A stretch of DNA of 64,000 bases from Paenibacillus tepidiphilus (GTDB lineage Bacteria > Bacillota > Bacilli > Paenibacillales > Paenibacillaceae), in contig NZ_VWRQ01000015.1 of assembly GCF_008635795.1 (NCBI RefSeq), positions 124,001 through 188,000 on the forward strand, in the 5' to 3' direction. Below are positions 44,540 through 53,379 of this stretch, in pieces. Numbering within the stretch: the stretch's first letter is position 1; every line of letters begins with the position of its first letter. The notes below the pieces were generated by a model. That model saw nothing but the letters and a program-made list of their open reading frames with translations, did no database searches and was not told the DNA's origin. The position numbers and the translations under genes are program-made.

Positions 44540-45925
44540 TCAGTTGTTCAGGAGCCCGTCAATCCCCACTCCCACCGTCACCCGCCCCCCGCCGGCTGCC
44601 GCGTTCTCCAGCGTCAGCGTACCCCCGTGCTGCTGCGCGGCGGATTCGGCGATGTAGAGGCCCATGCCGTGGTGGCGGCCGGAGGTGCGGCTCTGGTCGC
44701 CCATGTAGAACTGGGTGGCCGCTTCCCGCAGGTCAGCCGCCGAGAAGCCCGGCCCCGTATCCGTGACCGTGAAATAGACGGAGGTCCCGTCACTCCGGAC
44801 CTCTAAGGTCACGCTTCCCTGCGGAGGCGTGTGCTCCACGGCGTTGGCGATGACATTGACGATGCCCCGCAGGAGCAGCTCCTTATCCATCGCGATGGAT
44901 TCGGGCAGCTGCTCCTGCGCGTGGACCTCGGCGGCAATGCTCTTGCCGGTGGACAAGGCCCGTAGCTGGTTCTCCAGCTCGGCGAGGAAATCGCGCAGGC
45001 GTACCGGCGCTTTCCGCTGCACGGCGGCGGACTGCAGGCTGGAGAGGCCAATGACCTCCTGCACGAAGGTCTCGATGTCCTCCGCGCTCTGCAGGATGTA
45101 CCCGTTGTACTCCCGCTGCATCTCGTCCTGGGCCGTCTCCTGCAGCAGCTCGGCATTGCCCCGGATAATGGTCAGCGGGGTCTTAATGTCATGCGCTAGC
45201 GCCGAAATCTGCTCCCGGCGCGAGCGCTCCAGCTCCCACTGCCGCATCAGGGAAGCGTGCAGGGCATCCTTCATCTGCTCCAGCGAAGCCAGCACCTCGT
45301 CAATCTCGCGGATGCCGCTCGGCTGGACGGTGAACTCCAGGTTCTCGCGCCGGATATTCTCGGTCGCTTCCTGCAGGCCCGCCATCTTCTGCGTCAGCTT
45401 CCGGCCGAAGCGGGCGGCCAGCACGGCGGCCAGCAGCAGGATGCCCAGCACAAAAAGCAGGATGCCGAGCACCTCCAGATTGGGCAGGTGGCTGCGCATC
45501 CAGGGCGAAGCATACTGCGGCTTTAACGTATAGCGGAACGCCCAGATCTCCTCCCCGTGCCGGAGGGAGGTATAGAAGTACGAATCCGGGCTCTTGTCCT
45601 GCTGGAGGTGGCCCCAGGTGTGAGCAGCCTCCTGCGCGCTTAGGCTGCCGGAGAGCAGCCTGCCCTCTGCGGTGAACACGGCATAGTCCGCCAGCTTCGG
45701 CGCGAAGCCCGGCGCAAGGCTGCCGCCGGCGGCCAACTGATCCTTGGCCGCCGCGATTTCCTTCTCCGCATAGTTGGCGGGCAGCACCACCTTGAACGAG
45801 AACGCAGCCGTGAACAGCCCCAGCAGCAGGACCAGCAGCAGAATCGTCCCGATGCTGAGGAACAGCAGATATTGCAGAAAGAAGGTGCGTAGGCGCATCT
45901 TCCGTATTTTTGCTACAGCCTCCAC
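44540..45925 (-). CDS. Sensor histidine kinase (lantibiotic-type)
   Basis: Kinase of up to 461 residues with two membrane helices (residues about 12-40 and 155-180) around an extracellular region of about 115 residues. A HAMP domain follows, then H box LAHDIKTPLTIIRGNAELL, N box NVIANAVEHTPPQG, G1 DTGPGFS and G2 GRHHGMGLY. The H box form is like NisK/SpaK-type and related peptide-sensing kinases. The start is uncertain: a GTG at 45925 within the end of the regulator gene or an ATG at 45898, neither with an ideal ribosome site. It overlaps or abuts its response regulator gene. Confidence 0.88.
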   Translation of the reverse strand: MEAVAKIRKMRLRTFFLQYLLFLSIGTILLLVLLLGLFTAAFSFKVVLPANYAEKEIAAAKDQLAAGGSLAPGFAPKLADYAVFTAEGRLLSGSLSAQEAAHTWGHLQQDKSPDSYFYTSLRHGEEIWAFRYTLKPQYASPWMRSHLPNLEVLGILLFVLGILLLAAVLAARFGRKLTQKMAGLQEATENIRRENLEFTVQPSGIREIDEVLASLEQMKDALHASLMRQWELERSRREQISALAHDIKTPLTIIRGNAELLQETAQDEMQREYNGYILQSAEDIETFVQEVIGLSSLQSAAVQRKAPVRLRDFLAELENQLRALSTGKSIAAEVHAQEQLPESIAMDKELLLRGIVNVIANAVEHTPPQGSVTLEVRSDGTSVYFTVTDTGPGFSAADLREAATQFYMGDQSRTSGRHHGMGLYIAESAAQQHGGTLTLENAAAGGGRVTVGVGIDGLLNN

Positions 45926-46575
45926 TTGTAACCAATCCCCCAGACCGTTTCGATGGCTTCGATGCCCGCCTTGCTCAGCTTGGCGCGGATGTTCTTGATG
46001 TGCTCTGTAATGGCGCTGCTGTCGCTCTCCCCGTCGAACCCGAAGACCGCCTCATACATATGCTCCTTGGAGAAGACCTGTCCGCGGCTCCGCGCCAGGA
46101 ACTCGCAGATCTCGTACTCGCTCTTGGTCAGCGGCACCTTGCGGCCGTGGGCGAGCAGCTCTTTGCCGGAGAGGTTGAAGTGGACATGCTCCAGATACAG
46201 CACATTCCGCCGCTCCCGCGTCTCCCGTCTGAGGTGGGCGTTAATCCGCGCCCGCAGCGCGCCGATCCCGAAGGGCTTCACGATATAATCGTCCGCGCCC
46301 AAGCCCAGGCCGTACATCAGATCGCTCTCCAGCGTCTTCGCCGTCAGGAACAGAATCGGGCAATCCACCGCCGCGCGGATCTCCCGGCAGAGCGTAAAGC
46401 CGTCGATGCCCGGCATCATCACATCGAGCAGAATCAGGTCATAGGCGCCCAGATCCATCTGGCGCACCTGGGTAGAATCGGAGAGCGTGGTGACCAGATG
46501 GCGGTCTGCGCTCAGAGCGCTCTTGATCAGCGCCAGAATGGCGGGTTCGTCGTCGACGGCGAGTATTTTGGCCAT
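45913..46575 (-). CDS. OmpR-family response regulator
   Basis: Regulator of 220 residues. The receiver has the acidic pair VDDEP, phospho-acceptor DLILLDVMMPGIDG and the switch lysine VKPFG. The C-terminal winged helix shows LTKSEYEICEFLARSRGQVFSKEHMYEAVFG (ends given) and VWGIGYKW. GGGGG lies upstream of the ATG. Its 3' end overlaps the kinase gene by 13 bases. By context it likely controls the ABC exporter encoded upstream. Confidence 0.93.
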   Translation of the reverse strand: MAKILAVDDEPAILALIKSALSADRHLVTTLSDSTQVRQMDLGAYDLILLDVMMPGIDGFTLCREIRAAVDCPILFLTAKTLESDLMYGLGLGADDYIVKPFGIGALRARINAHLRRETRERRNVLYLEHVHFNLSGKELLAHGRKVPLTKSEYEICEFLARSRGQVFSKEHMYEAVFGFDGESDSSAITEHIKNIRAKLSKAGIEAIETVWGIGYKWRL

Positions 46576-46629
46576 ATGGATTGAATTCCCCCGGTTTCTA
46601 AGTTGTCTGTTTCATTACCGTACAATCAC

Positions 46630-47538
46630 TTACTTGGCATTCTCCCCTGGAACCTCAAAAAACTCATACGAACTAGGCATGTCCTGCTGTCCTAATGTGG
46701 TGACTTTCCCGTTTTGGTCGATGAAGCCGTATTCGGCGGAACCGATTTTCCAGAACGTTCTGAAGAATACAACTCTGTCCGATGTGAGCTTCGGCTGTGT
46801 CCCTACCTCTTCAACTATTCGGCTGCTGAGGAAGTAAGGGCCTGCGGCGCCTTGATCCCCAAGCTTGGCGATCCATTTTTGTTCCAACCGGCCACCCACG
46901 GCTTCCAGATACTCGATCCCGCTGCCTGTGGTCATGAAGACCTGATCCGCCCGCCCTTCAGGAAAATAATACGTATGATCAGGAATAGTAAACTCCTCGA
47001 TCTGGGTGATCGGCTTCAGGGTGCGAACCGTCGGCAGCTCCAGAGTTGCTTTGCGTGCTGCGGCCAGGTTGTCCGATTGGGTCTTGGCAATCATCTCCGG
47101 CGTAGCCTTGACTACGTATACCTCGCGCGTATAAGGGTTCCAGCCTACATAGGCCTCAGCCGCTTCCGCAATAAAACGTAAAGGGACCACCACACGCCCC
47201 TGTTTGAGCTGGGAAGCTACGGGTAAATCTACTTTCTTGTTCCCTATGAATGCCGACTTCTGGCCTGCTACGAGTGTGATCGTTTCCTTATCGCGTACTA
47301 CGGTTACTGTTTTGGTGGAGTTGCTCCAGACCACCTGAATACCCGGAATCGCCTGAATGACCTTCAGAGGAACCATGGTGGTGCCCCGCTCGATAAAAGA
47401 TAAAGCTGCAACCTCCGTATCCACCGCGTCCTTATTCACTGTGATAGTAATGTCCTGTGAGCTCTTCGCCATGGACGTGCCTGCCATGAACACAACGAAC
47501 AGTATACTAAGTATAGAACAAGCTGCGAACTTCTTCAT
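46630..47538 (-). CDS. Secreted copper-amine-oxidase-like stalk-domain protein
   Basis: Protein of 302 residues with a signal peptide (MKKFAACSILSILFVVFMAGTSMA) and a stalk domain typical of Bacillota surface proteins (residues about 30-145: AALSFIERGTTMVPLKVIQ, VVPLRFIAEAAEAYVGW, and Asn/Tyr-rich ends). The C-terminal 155 residues form a beta-rich domain I do not recognise. It lies between the exporter and the two-component genes on the same strand, but has 108 bases upstream and 54 downstream, so co-regulation is possible though not certain. It could sense or bind a cell-wall compound outside the cell. Confidence 0.82.
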   Translation of the reverse strand: MKKFAACSILSILFVVFMAGTSMAKSSQDITITVNKDAVDTEVAALSFIERGTTMVPLKVIQAIPGIQVVWSNSTKTVTVVRDKETITLVAGQKSAFIGNKKVDLPVASQLKQGRVVVPLRFIAEAAEAYVGWNPYTREVYVVKATPEMIAKTQSDNLAAARKATLELPTVRTLKPITQIEEFTIPDHTYYFPEGRADQVFMTTGSGIEYLEAVGGRLEQKWIAKLGDQGAAGPYFLSSRIVEEVGTQPKLTSDRVVFFRTFWKIGSAEYGFIDQNGKVTTLGQQDMPSSYEFFEVPGENAK

Positions 47539-47646
47539 TTAAACACCCTCCGTATACAAGATGGTTTATTCTTACATATATTGGACGATGTTTTCTTGAA
47601 AAAGTTACGTTCTCCCCCTCACCAAGCCCCAGCTTACCGCCAGACA

Positions 47647-48405
47647 TCAGGCGTCGGCCGAACGGCCCTCCCAGCGCCGGAACCAGAGGCAGGACAGGAT
47701 GGCTGCCGCTAGCGTTGCTAGAATACACACCAGTATTCCGGTATCCGCCCGCGATACGGCAAGGGGTAGCGGGGTGCCCGCAGCGTGAACGGTCCAGATC
47801 GAAATCAGGCGGGCTCCCCAGGCAAAAGGCATATACACCCAGATCCCCTCACCGAGTCCGGTCAGCAGCAGGGCAGCAATCAGACTCCCCACAATGCCGA
47901 TCCCGATGGACGGCCCCCGGCCAAACCGCAGACTGACGAAGCTGTGCAGCAGATAGAGAAACACGTTACTTCCGAACAGAATTCCTGCACCGCTCCAGTA
48001 AAAAGCCATCCCCAAGCCGTCCTCTCCCAGCACATCGCGGAACCCAATTCCGAACAGGACGACGGCCAGCAGGACGGCGCCGAGGCCATAGATCAGCAGG
48101 AGCAGCAGCTTGCTGGTGTAGACCTTGACCCGCTGCACGGGGAGCGCCAGCATCCCCTGAAAATGCCCGGCCAGCGCCTCCTGCTCCGCCGTCATCGAGC
48201 AGACGAGGGCAATTAAGGTGGGCAAAGCGCAGCCCAGCACCTGAAGATACGCCTGCACCTTGTCGGCGGCGCTCCATGGCGAGTACGAGTAGTACGCCAG
48301 GAACACCGCTGCCGCGAGGAGCGGGGCCAGCAGATGGAGGAGCAGGAAGGGCGTGCGCCGGGTTTTGAGCAGGTCGGCCCTTAAGAGACCCAGTAATGAA
48401 GCCAT
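47647..48405 (-). CDS. Lantibiotic-immunity-type ABC permease, MutG-like
   Basis: Membrane protein of 252 residues with six helices, beginning MASLLGLLRADLLKTRRTPF, then LLHLLAPLLAAAVFLAYY. The layout (LRAD-K-R-T start, helix, ALPVQRVKVYTSKLLLLL loop) is that of the MutG/SpaG/EpiG immunity permeases. It lies 1 base after the MutE-like gene and completes an ATPase plus two-permease exporter. Confidence 0.82.
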   Translation of the reverse strand: MASLLGLLRADLLKTRRTPFLLLHLLAPLLAAAVFLAYYSYSPWSAADKVQAYLQVLGCALPTLIALVCSMTAEQEALAGHFQGMLALPVQRVKVYTSKLLLLLIYGLGAVLLAVVLFGIGFRDVLGEDGLGMAFYWSGAGILFGSNVFLYLLHSFVSLRFGRGPSIGIGIVGSLIAALLLTGLGEGIWVYMPFAWGARLISIWTVHAAGTPLPLAVSRADTGILVCILATLAAAILSCLWFRRWEGRSADA

Positions 48406-48406
48406 C

Positions 48407-49144
48407 TTACTTCGCCTCCTGCTTGCGGAAGCTCCGGCCCGTCAGGAAGAACAGCAGCCCGAACCAGACGAGCGAGACCAGGACATCCAGCAGGATGGTG
48501 TCCGTGCTTCGCCAGCGACTGCCCTCCGGAACCGGAAGCCCGTTCGGCAGAATATGGAGCACCGGGCACATCAGCCGGAACGTAATCGTATAAGGCATGT
48601 AATCCCATAGCCCCCCGATGGCAAAAGTGACCACCCCCACAACGTTGCCGACCATATTGATCAGCACCGCAGCGAACAGTCCGAAGCGTGCGGCCAGGAA
48701 CAGGCACAGCGGAATCTGCCACAGGAACGTCAGGAAGATCAGCAGGCTTCCGGCTGCGCTGTTCATCAGCGGGATCTTGGAGCCGAACAGCCAACCCCCG
48801 GACGAGATGCCGAGGAAGAACAGCAGAATGGTGAGCAGGAGCAAGCCGCTAAGGGCGGCAATCTTGGCGGACCAGAGGGTCTGCGGATGGAGCGGCAGCG
48901 CCAGCAGGGCGCGGTACTTCAGCTTCTTATCCTTCTGCATCGCGAGCGAGCAGGCCAGTGTCAGTGCACCGGGCAGCAGCAGCGTGTACCACCAGTTATA
49001 CGACCCGGTCTGAAAATACGGCCCGCCCATCAAGAGGAAGCAGAGCAGCAGCGTGAACAGCGGCGCGATCCAGACCAGCCACGGGATGAAGGTGCGCCGC
49101 CACTTCAGGCGTTCCGCGCTAATAAGCCGAAGCACTGGCTTCAC
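48407..49144 (-). CDS. Lantibiotic-immunity-type ABC permease, MutE-like
   Basis: Membrane protein of 245 residues with six helices. It has the family start ISAERLKWRRTFIPWLVWI and the loop ALPLHPQTLWSAKIAALSGLLLL, matching MutE/EpiE/SpaE. It overlaps the ATPase gene by 26 bases. In characterised systems such proteins expel or shed lantibiotics from the membrane; no lantibiotic biosynthesis genes are in this window, so the system probably protects against foreign peptides. Confidence 0.83.
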   Translation of the reverse strand: MKPVLRLISAERLKWRRTFIPWLVWIAPLFTLLLCFLLMGGPYFQTGSYNWWYTLLLPGALTLACSLAMQKDKKLKYRALLALPLHPQTLWSAKIAALSGLLLLTILLFFLGISSGGWLFGSKIPLMNSAAGSLLIFLTFLWQIPLCLFLAARFGLFAAVLINMVGNVVGVVTFAIGGLWDYMPYTITFRLMCPVLHILPNGLPVPEGSRWRSTDTILLDVLVSLVWFGLLFFLTGRSFRKQEAK

Positions 49145-49844
49145 CCGCCCTTCGGTTGGCAGCGGCTACCTGCATGAACAAGGCTTCCAGCTCCGCCCCC
49201 TGCGGCGCAGCACCCTGATACCCCAGCCGCCCGCCGGCGATAATCCCGATCTGATCGACCACCTGCTCCACCTCGGAGAGAATATGGCTCGACAGAATGA
49301 CCGTAATCCCTTGCTGCGGGAACGAGCGGATCAGCTCCCGCAGCTCCTGTATCCCAATCGGGTCCAGCCCGTTCGTCGGCTCGTCCAGAATGAGCAGCTT
49401 CGGCCGGTTCAGCAGCGCAATCGCGATGCCCAGCCGCTGCTTCATGCCCATGGAGAACTGCCCGGCGCGCTTCTTCCCGGTATGGGCCAGGTCCACCACC
49501 GCCAGTGTCTCCGCAATCCGCGATTCCGGCAGCCCCAGCGCCAGCGTCCGCACCTTCAGATTCTCCCGGGCCGTCAGGTTCTCATACAGCGGCGGCGCCT
49601 CGATCAGGACGCCGATCTCACTGAGATCCTTCCGGGCCCAGTCATGGCCCTGATACACAATCCGCCCCGAATCCGGCCGCAGCATTCCTGCGATCATCTT
49701 CAGCGTCGTCGACTTCCCGGCCCCGTTCGGGCCCAGCAGCCCATAGACCGAGTTCCGGGGCACGGCCAGCGAGACCTGGTCTACCGCCGGTTGTTTCTTG
49801 AAGCTCTTATAGAGGTTATCGGTGTGCAAAATCATATCCGACAT
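49119..49844 (-). CDS. Lantibiotic-immunity-type ABC ATPase, MutF-like
   Basis: ATPase of 241 residues with Walker A GPNGAGKST (residues 36-44), signature FSMGMKQRLGIAIAL, Walker B LLILDEPTNGLDPIG and H-loop SSHILSEVE. The E-loop (IGVLIEAPPLYENLTARENL) has a glutamate in place of the usual Q-loop glutamine, as described for lantibiotic ABC ATPases. AAAGGGA precedes the ATG. It heads the exporter operon whose regulator genes lie downstream. Confidence 0.9.
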   Translation of the reverse strand: MSDMILHTDNLYKSFKKQPAVDQVSLAVPRNSVYGLLGPNGAGKSTTLKMIAGMLRPDSGRIVYQGHDWARKDLSEIGVLIEAPPLYENLTARENLKVRTLALGLPESRIAETLAVVDLAHTGKKRAGQFSMGMKQRLGIAIALLNRPKLLILDEPTNGLDPIGIQELRELIRSFPQQGITVILSSHILSEVEQVVDQIGIIAGGRLGYQGAAPQGAELEALFMQVAAANRRAGEASASAY

Positions 49845-49984
49845 CTTGTATCATCCCTTTCCACTTAGACAGTGTAAGGGGGAGTTATAAGGGAATTGTA
49901 AGGGGGGAGGAGTAGACGAATAAAAATAGATAATCTAATAATCTAGAGCAATTGACGATTTCTTAAAGTAATTTATGACATGTA

Positions 49985-50016
49985 AATAAAAAGTCCACCC
50001 TGGTAAGGGGTGGCTC
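49985..50016 (-). terminator. Terminator after the AIPR gene
   Basis: Stem CCACCC / GGGTGG with a 7-base loop followed on minus by ACTTTTTATTT, 41 bases after the AIPR stop codon. Confidence 0.72.
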
Positions 50017-50056
50017 ATCGTCTAAAAAGTATAAGAACTAAAGATAAGGCCTTTTA

Positions 50057-51784
50057 TTAGCGGCCCTCTAAATTTGTATATCTGCGGGTGATTTCCTGGT
50101 TTAATGCCTCTGTAAATGCTTCTGTTCTAATATTGTCGCGATTATATGTACCTCCAGTAACGGTAGCAACTAAATCAACGGACCGTCGAAAAACGTCTTT
50201 ATATTGATGCTCATCCCAAAGAATATTCATTAATTGATTACAATAACGTGCCATGTCATTTGAATTAAAAAATCTCGGCATTTGTTGTGTAATAGCTAAT
50301 TTTCTAAAAGCCATTAATAGATGGTACCTTGCTGGTTTCAATTCGGTTGAAATAGTTTGACTCCTAAAAAGGTATTCGAGACGATATTGAGAATACGCTG
50401 CAACGTAGTACATTTCAAGCTTATGCTCTGGATTAAAGATCTCAGTTCCAATATTTCTAAGTAATAGTTTATAGTTCCTTGAAGTACGATGGGGTAAATC
50501 AAGGAAAAATGATGCAAATGATTTAACCAAGGTGGTCATGTTCACAACACGCACTTTTTCTATATCAGGAACTGCATTGTATTGTCTGGATCTGCGTTCA
50601 TAAAAAAGCTTTTTGTAACCATCAAACGTTGGGAAAAAGACTTCAAGTTTTTTTGGAAAATCGGATAAAGCGAATAACTGATCTTCTGTAACTTCTGTTT
50701 GTCGATTTGTAGCTTTAATAATTTGATTTTTGACTTCAGGATCAGTCGTTGCGATAAGTCTAATCGGAACCAGTACACTCTCATTAAGTGATTCTTTGGT
50801 TTCATGTAAAACGTAACTTGTTTGACATCCATTAACTATCTGATAATCTTCCACAACAAATCTGTTTCCAGTTGGGTGTAGTCTTTTGGCGACTATAGTA
50901 ATTCCATTATTCAACAACGGAAAAAGATACTTTTTTGTGTCTTCTTCCAGGGTTTCTTTCATCTCAGTGTTTACCGGATTCCACTCTTGCCAATCACGGA
51001 CATTATCGTAAAAGATGGATGTGTTCATATCCCCTGTATCATTTTCAATAAGTTTTAAAAACTCTGGAACTGGAACAAAACCCAGGTATGACTGTTCTAC
51101 TCCATGTATCTCAGGGAATACAGTTCTGTTAATAAATAAAATTTCTTGAGTTATAGAGTTTCTAAGATTTCTATACAACGTCTGCAATCTTTCAGCATCA
51201 ATACACTCGAATGTTACGCGTCTAAAAAGTCCTAGTTGTCTTAAGTCTTGAGTAACAGAATCTTTACGAACAACGAGGTTAGTATCATTAACCCAACGGC
51301 CTGTTGTTGCATAGTAGAGGAAACACTGAGGATTGCCTTTTCTGAAAAGGCGACTGTTAGAGAAGATTTCATTAATGATTTTTATTCTAGCTTTAATTGA
51401 TTCGTTCTGAGGTAATGCAGGAGTATCCGAAAAAATATCTAAGAGACCGAACCCAAATTGTCCGATTTTCTGAGAATCGAAATTAGTTGATCGTTCGGAC
51501 TGGACAAACACAAATGAAACATCTAGATAACCATTAGTCTCTGCTAAATCTTCAATTTCTTCTGGTTCAGTAACTAGGCATCCATTAACAATTATCGCAA
51601 AACAATCGATTCCGCAATCGTGGCCTGAACCGACAGCGATATCATAGGTGGAGAAAGATTCAGAGTAATGAGTAGCTGTTACTAATGCACCGGTGAAATG
51701 TTCAAATGCAGCCTCTTCTGGTAGATTGGCAAGTCCATTTTCATTTATAAATTCTTCTAAAAGATTTTTAGTTATTCGATCCAT
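50057..51784 (-). CDS. AIPR family abortive-infection protein
   Basis: Protein of 575 residues. The AIPR core is clear: NPVNTEMKETL, LLNNGITIVAK (291-300) and DYQIVNGCQTSYVL (313-326), with a later ATNRQTEVTEDQLFAL. The N-terminus has an acidic core (GHDCGIDCFAII, 54-65) and VFVQSER (92-98) that could be a PD-(D/E)XK nuclease-like site with Glu in place of Lys; this is a suggestion only. Family members are linked to abortive phage infection. A+T-rich coding and weak codon match to neighbours suggest transfer. The XRE regulator gene lies 152 bases upstream on the same strand. Confidence 0.85.
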   Translation of the reverse strand: MDRITKNLLEEFINENGLANLPEEAAFEHFTGALVTATHYSESFSTYDIAVGSGHDCGIDCFAIIVNGCLVTEPEEIEDLAETNGYLDVSFVFVQSERSTNFDSQKIGQFGFGLLDIFSDTPALPQNESIKARIKIINEIFSNSRLFRKGNPQCFLYYATTGRWVNDTNLVVRKDSVTQDLRQLGLFRRVTFECIDAERLQTLYRNLRNSITQEILFINRTVFPEIHGVEQSYLGFVPVPEFLKLIENDTGDMNTSIFYDNVRDWQEWNPVNTEMKETLEEDTKKYLFPLLNNGITIVAKRLHPTGNRFVVEDYQIVNGCQTSYVLHETKESLNESVLVPIRLIATTDPEVKNQIIKATNRQTEVTEDQLFALSDFPKKLEVFFPTFDGYKKLFYERRSRQYNAVPDIEKVRVVNMTTLVKSFASFFLDLPHRTSRNYKLLLRNIGTEIFNPEHKLEMYYVAAYSQYRLEYLFRSQTISTELKPARYHLLMAFRKLAITQQMPRFFNSNDMARYCNQLMNILWDEHQYKDVFRRSVDLVATVTGGTYNRDNIRTEAFTEALNQEITRRYTNLEGR

Positions 51785-51936
51785 CTTGAGGGCCTTCTCT
51801 CACAGTTATTTCCTTAAATATACATTTGTTAATTGTGAAAAGTAAAGACTCTTTGTATGTATTATTTGTATACCGCAAATACATTAAAGGGTGTGATTTG
51901 TTTTTGAATTTATCTTATATTCCATATAAAATTCTT

Positions 51937-52281
51937 TCACTTAAACGCCCCTCGAACCTCTCTCACAATCCTCTTCATCCGCTCAATCTCTTCTACACTA
52001 AGCCCCTGCATAGCCACGGTATACTCATCAACTGCCTCCCGCTGAGCGGCCTCCACCTTATTCGTTTTATCATAACTCTGAAAGAACTCGCTTGGGTGAA
52101 CCTTCAAAGCATCAATAATCTTCTCTAAAGAATCTATAGAAAAATTACGCTCTCCCCGTTCAACCGATCCTATGTATGCATCATCAAGGTTTGATAGCTC
52201 TGCAAGTTGCTGCTGTGTGAGGCCTTTGGCTTTTCGAATGTCCCTGATTCTATCTCCAACCGAGTTGCGTAGTTTTGTCAT
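51937..52281 (-). CDS. XRE-family transcriptional regulator
   Basis: Protein of 114 residues with an N-terminal helix-turn-helix (VGDRIRDIRKAKGLTQQQLAELSNLDDAYIGSVERGERN, ends given) and a helical C-terminus (SVEEIERMKRIVREVRGAFK). It is upstream of the AIPR gene on minus. A perfect palindrome (52292-52312) overlaps its ribosome binding site region, which suggests autoregulation. It may repress a defence operon under normal growth. No second toxin-like gene is adjacent on this strand. Confidence 0.9.
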   Translation of the reverse strand: MTKLRNSVGDRIRDIRKAKGLTQQQLAELSNLDDAYIGSVERGERNFSIDSLEKIIDALKVHPSEFFQSYDKTNKVEAAQREAVDEYTVAMQGLSVEEIERMKRIVREVRGAFK

Positions 52282-52291
52282 TATTAATCAC

Positions 52292-52312
52292 CTCTCCTAA
52301 AGGTTAGGAGAG
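52292..52312. promoter_or_regulatory. Palindrome over the XRE regulator ribosome site
   Basis: CTCTCCTAA AGG TTAGGAGAG: 9-bp perfect arms. On minus the inner arm contains AGGAGAGG, the ribosome site for the ATG at 52281. A TATACT-like -10 lies just upstream. It could be an operator or an RNA hairpin hiding the ribosome site. Confidence 0.65.
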
Positions 52313-52459
52313 TCTAAGTATAATTAGCAGGGTTATAAAGGCGGTAAAAAGTATTGAATTAACTACTTATAAGGAGTATATTTTGTTTATTCTACTACTT
52401 CTCAGATATTAGATAAAGTGATTTTTTCTAACTTTACTTTTTATAAGGAGGATTAATGT

Positions 52460-53128
52460 ATGCACCTATCCATCCTCAAATTCCTCGACCCCGACGTTCT
52501 TATCGATATGATCGAATTGGCGGAAGCAGCCGAGCAATGGCACAAAATGCTCTATATCACTAATGTCTTAAGGAATTACGCTCAGCGTATTTATGAGGAA
52601 AGACAGTATTGCAAGGCTGCAGGTAAGCCCGTTCCTCCAGTGAAGATGGATCAGCCGTTGATTTATTATTTTGGATATAGTGAGCAGATGCGCGGGATGG
52701 CTTATATGTACTTGGGTGAATATGAGCAGGCTGTGGACAGCATTTACCGCTATGCCGAGCTAGGCTGGATGGAGGACTTGGGAGAGGAGGGGCAGGCAAT
52801 CGCCCGTGAATTCAGGTTCATAGCTAAAGTGAATCTATATGCCGTGGGGATTTTGTCTGGGCAGACAGAGCTTGTGAACGACTATGTTCTTGCTCTCCAG
52901 TCCTGTCCGCAAGGTATATTGGATGGGCTGACTGTTATTGTACAAGCGGCGCTGCGCTATGGACTGAATGTGGATGGGCATTTGGATCAATTGAATAGTG
53001 AGGTAAGGCAGACTCACCAATCGGTGAAGAACAGCGGTGTTCAAATCAAAATCCAGCGGCTACAGGTGCTTATCGCCCAATATAATGAGATGAGGATTCC
53101 GTGTATGGATTCCGGATGTTCCAATTAG
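52460..53128 (+). CDS. TPR-like helical protein
   Basis: All-helical protein of 222 residues. A repeat-like unit GMAYMYLGEYEQAVDSIYRYAELGWM is typical of TPR repeats, with flanking helices such as DMIELAEAAEQWHKMLYITNVL. It resembles the C-terminal halves of Paenibacillus HTH-TPR regulators, but no DNA-binding domain is present. AAGGAGG lies before the ATG. It is divergent from the XRE gene. A role as a regulator or peptide-binding protein is possible, not shown. Confidence 0.6.
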   Translation: MHLSILKFLDPDVLIDMIELAEAAEQWHKMLYITNVLRNYAQRIYEERQYCKAAGKPVPPVKMDQPLIYYFGYSEQMRGMAYMYLGEYEQAVDSIYRYAELGWMEDLGEEGQAIAREFRFIAKVNLYAVGILSGQTELVNDYVLALQSCPQGILDGLTVIVQAALRYGLNVDGHLDQLNSEVRQTHQSVKNSGVQIKIQRLQVLIAQYNEMRIPCMDSGCSN

Positions 53129-53259
53129 GACCGTTTGCTTGAAGGCTGATGACCGTACTTTACATTCTACCCTGCTTCATTGACTATTCCCACCACCCAT
53201 AATATTCTTATTCAAGAAGCATATAACAAGGCCGGAGCGTGGCCGTGAACTGACCATTC

Positions 53260-53298
53260 AGAGGCATATAACCTTAAGGGATTGCTGCCTCTTTTTTG
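53260..53298 (+). terminator. Terminator after the TPR-like gene
   Basis: Stem AGAGGCA / TGCCTCT followed by TTTTTTG. Confidence 0.68.
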
Positions 53299-53379
53299 TG
53301 CTTATAGATAGACGCCAGCTTCAGCGGTTCCAGAAGAATCAATGAAATTTAACCTTAGTCTAAGGAGCAATCCCTGTAG

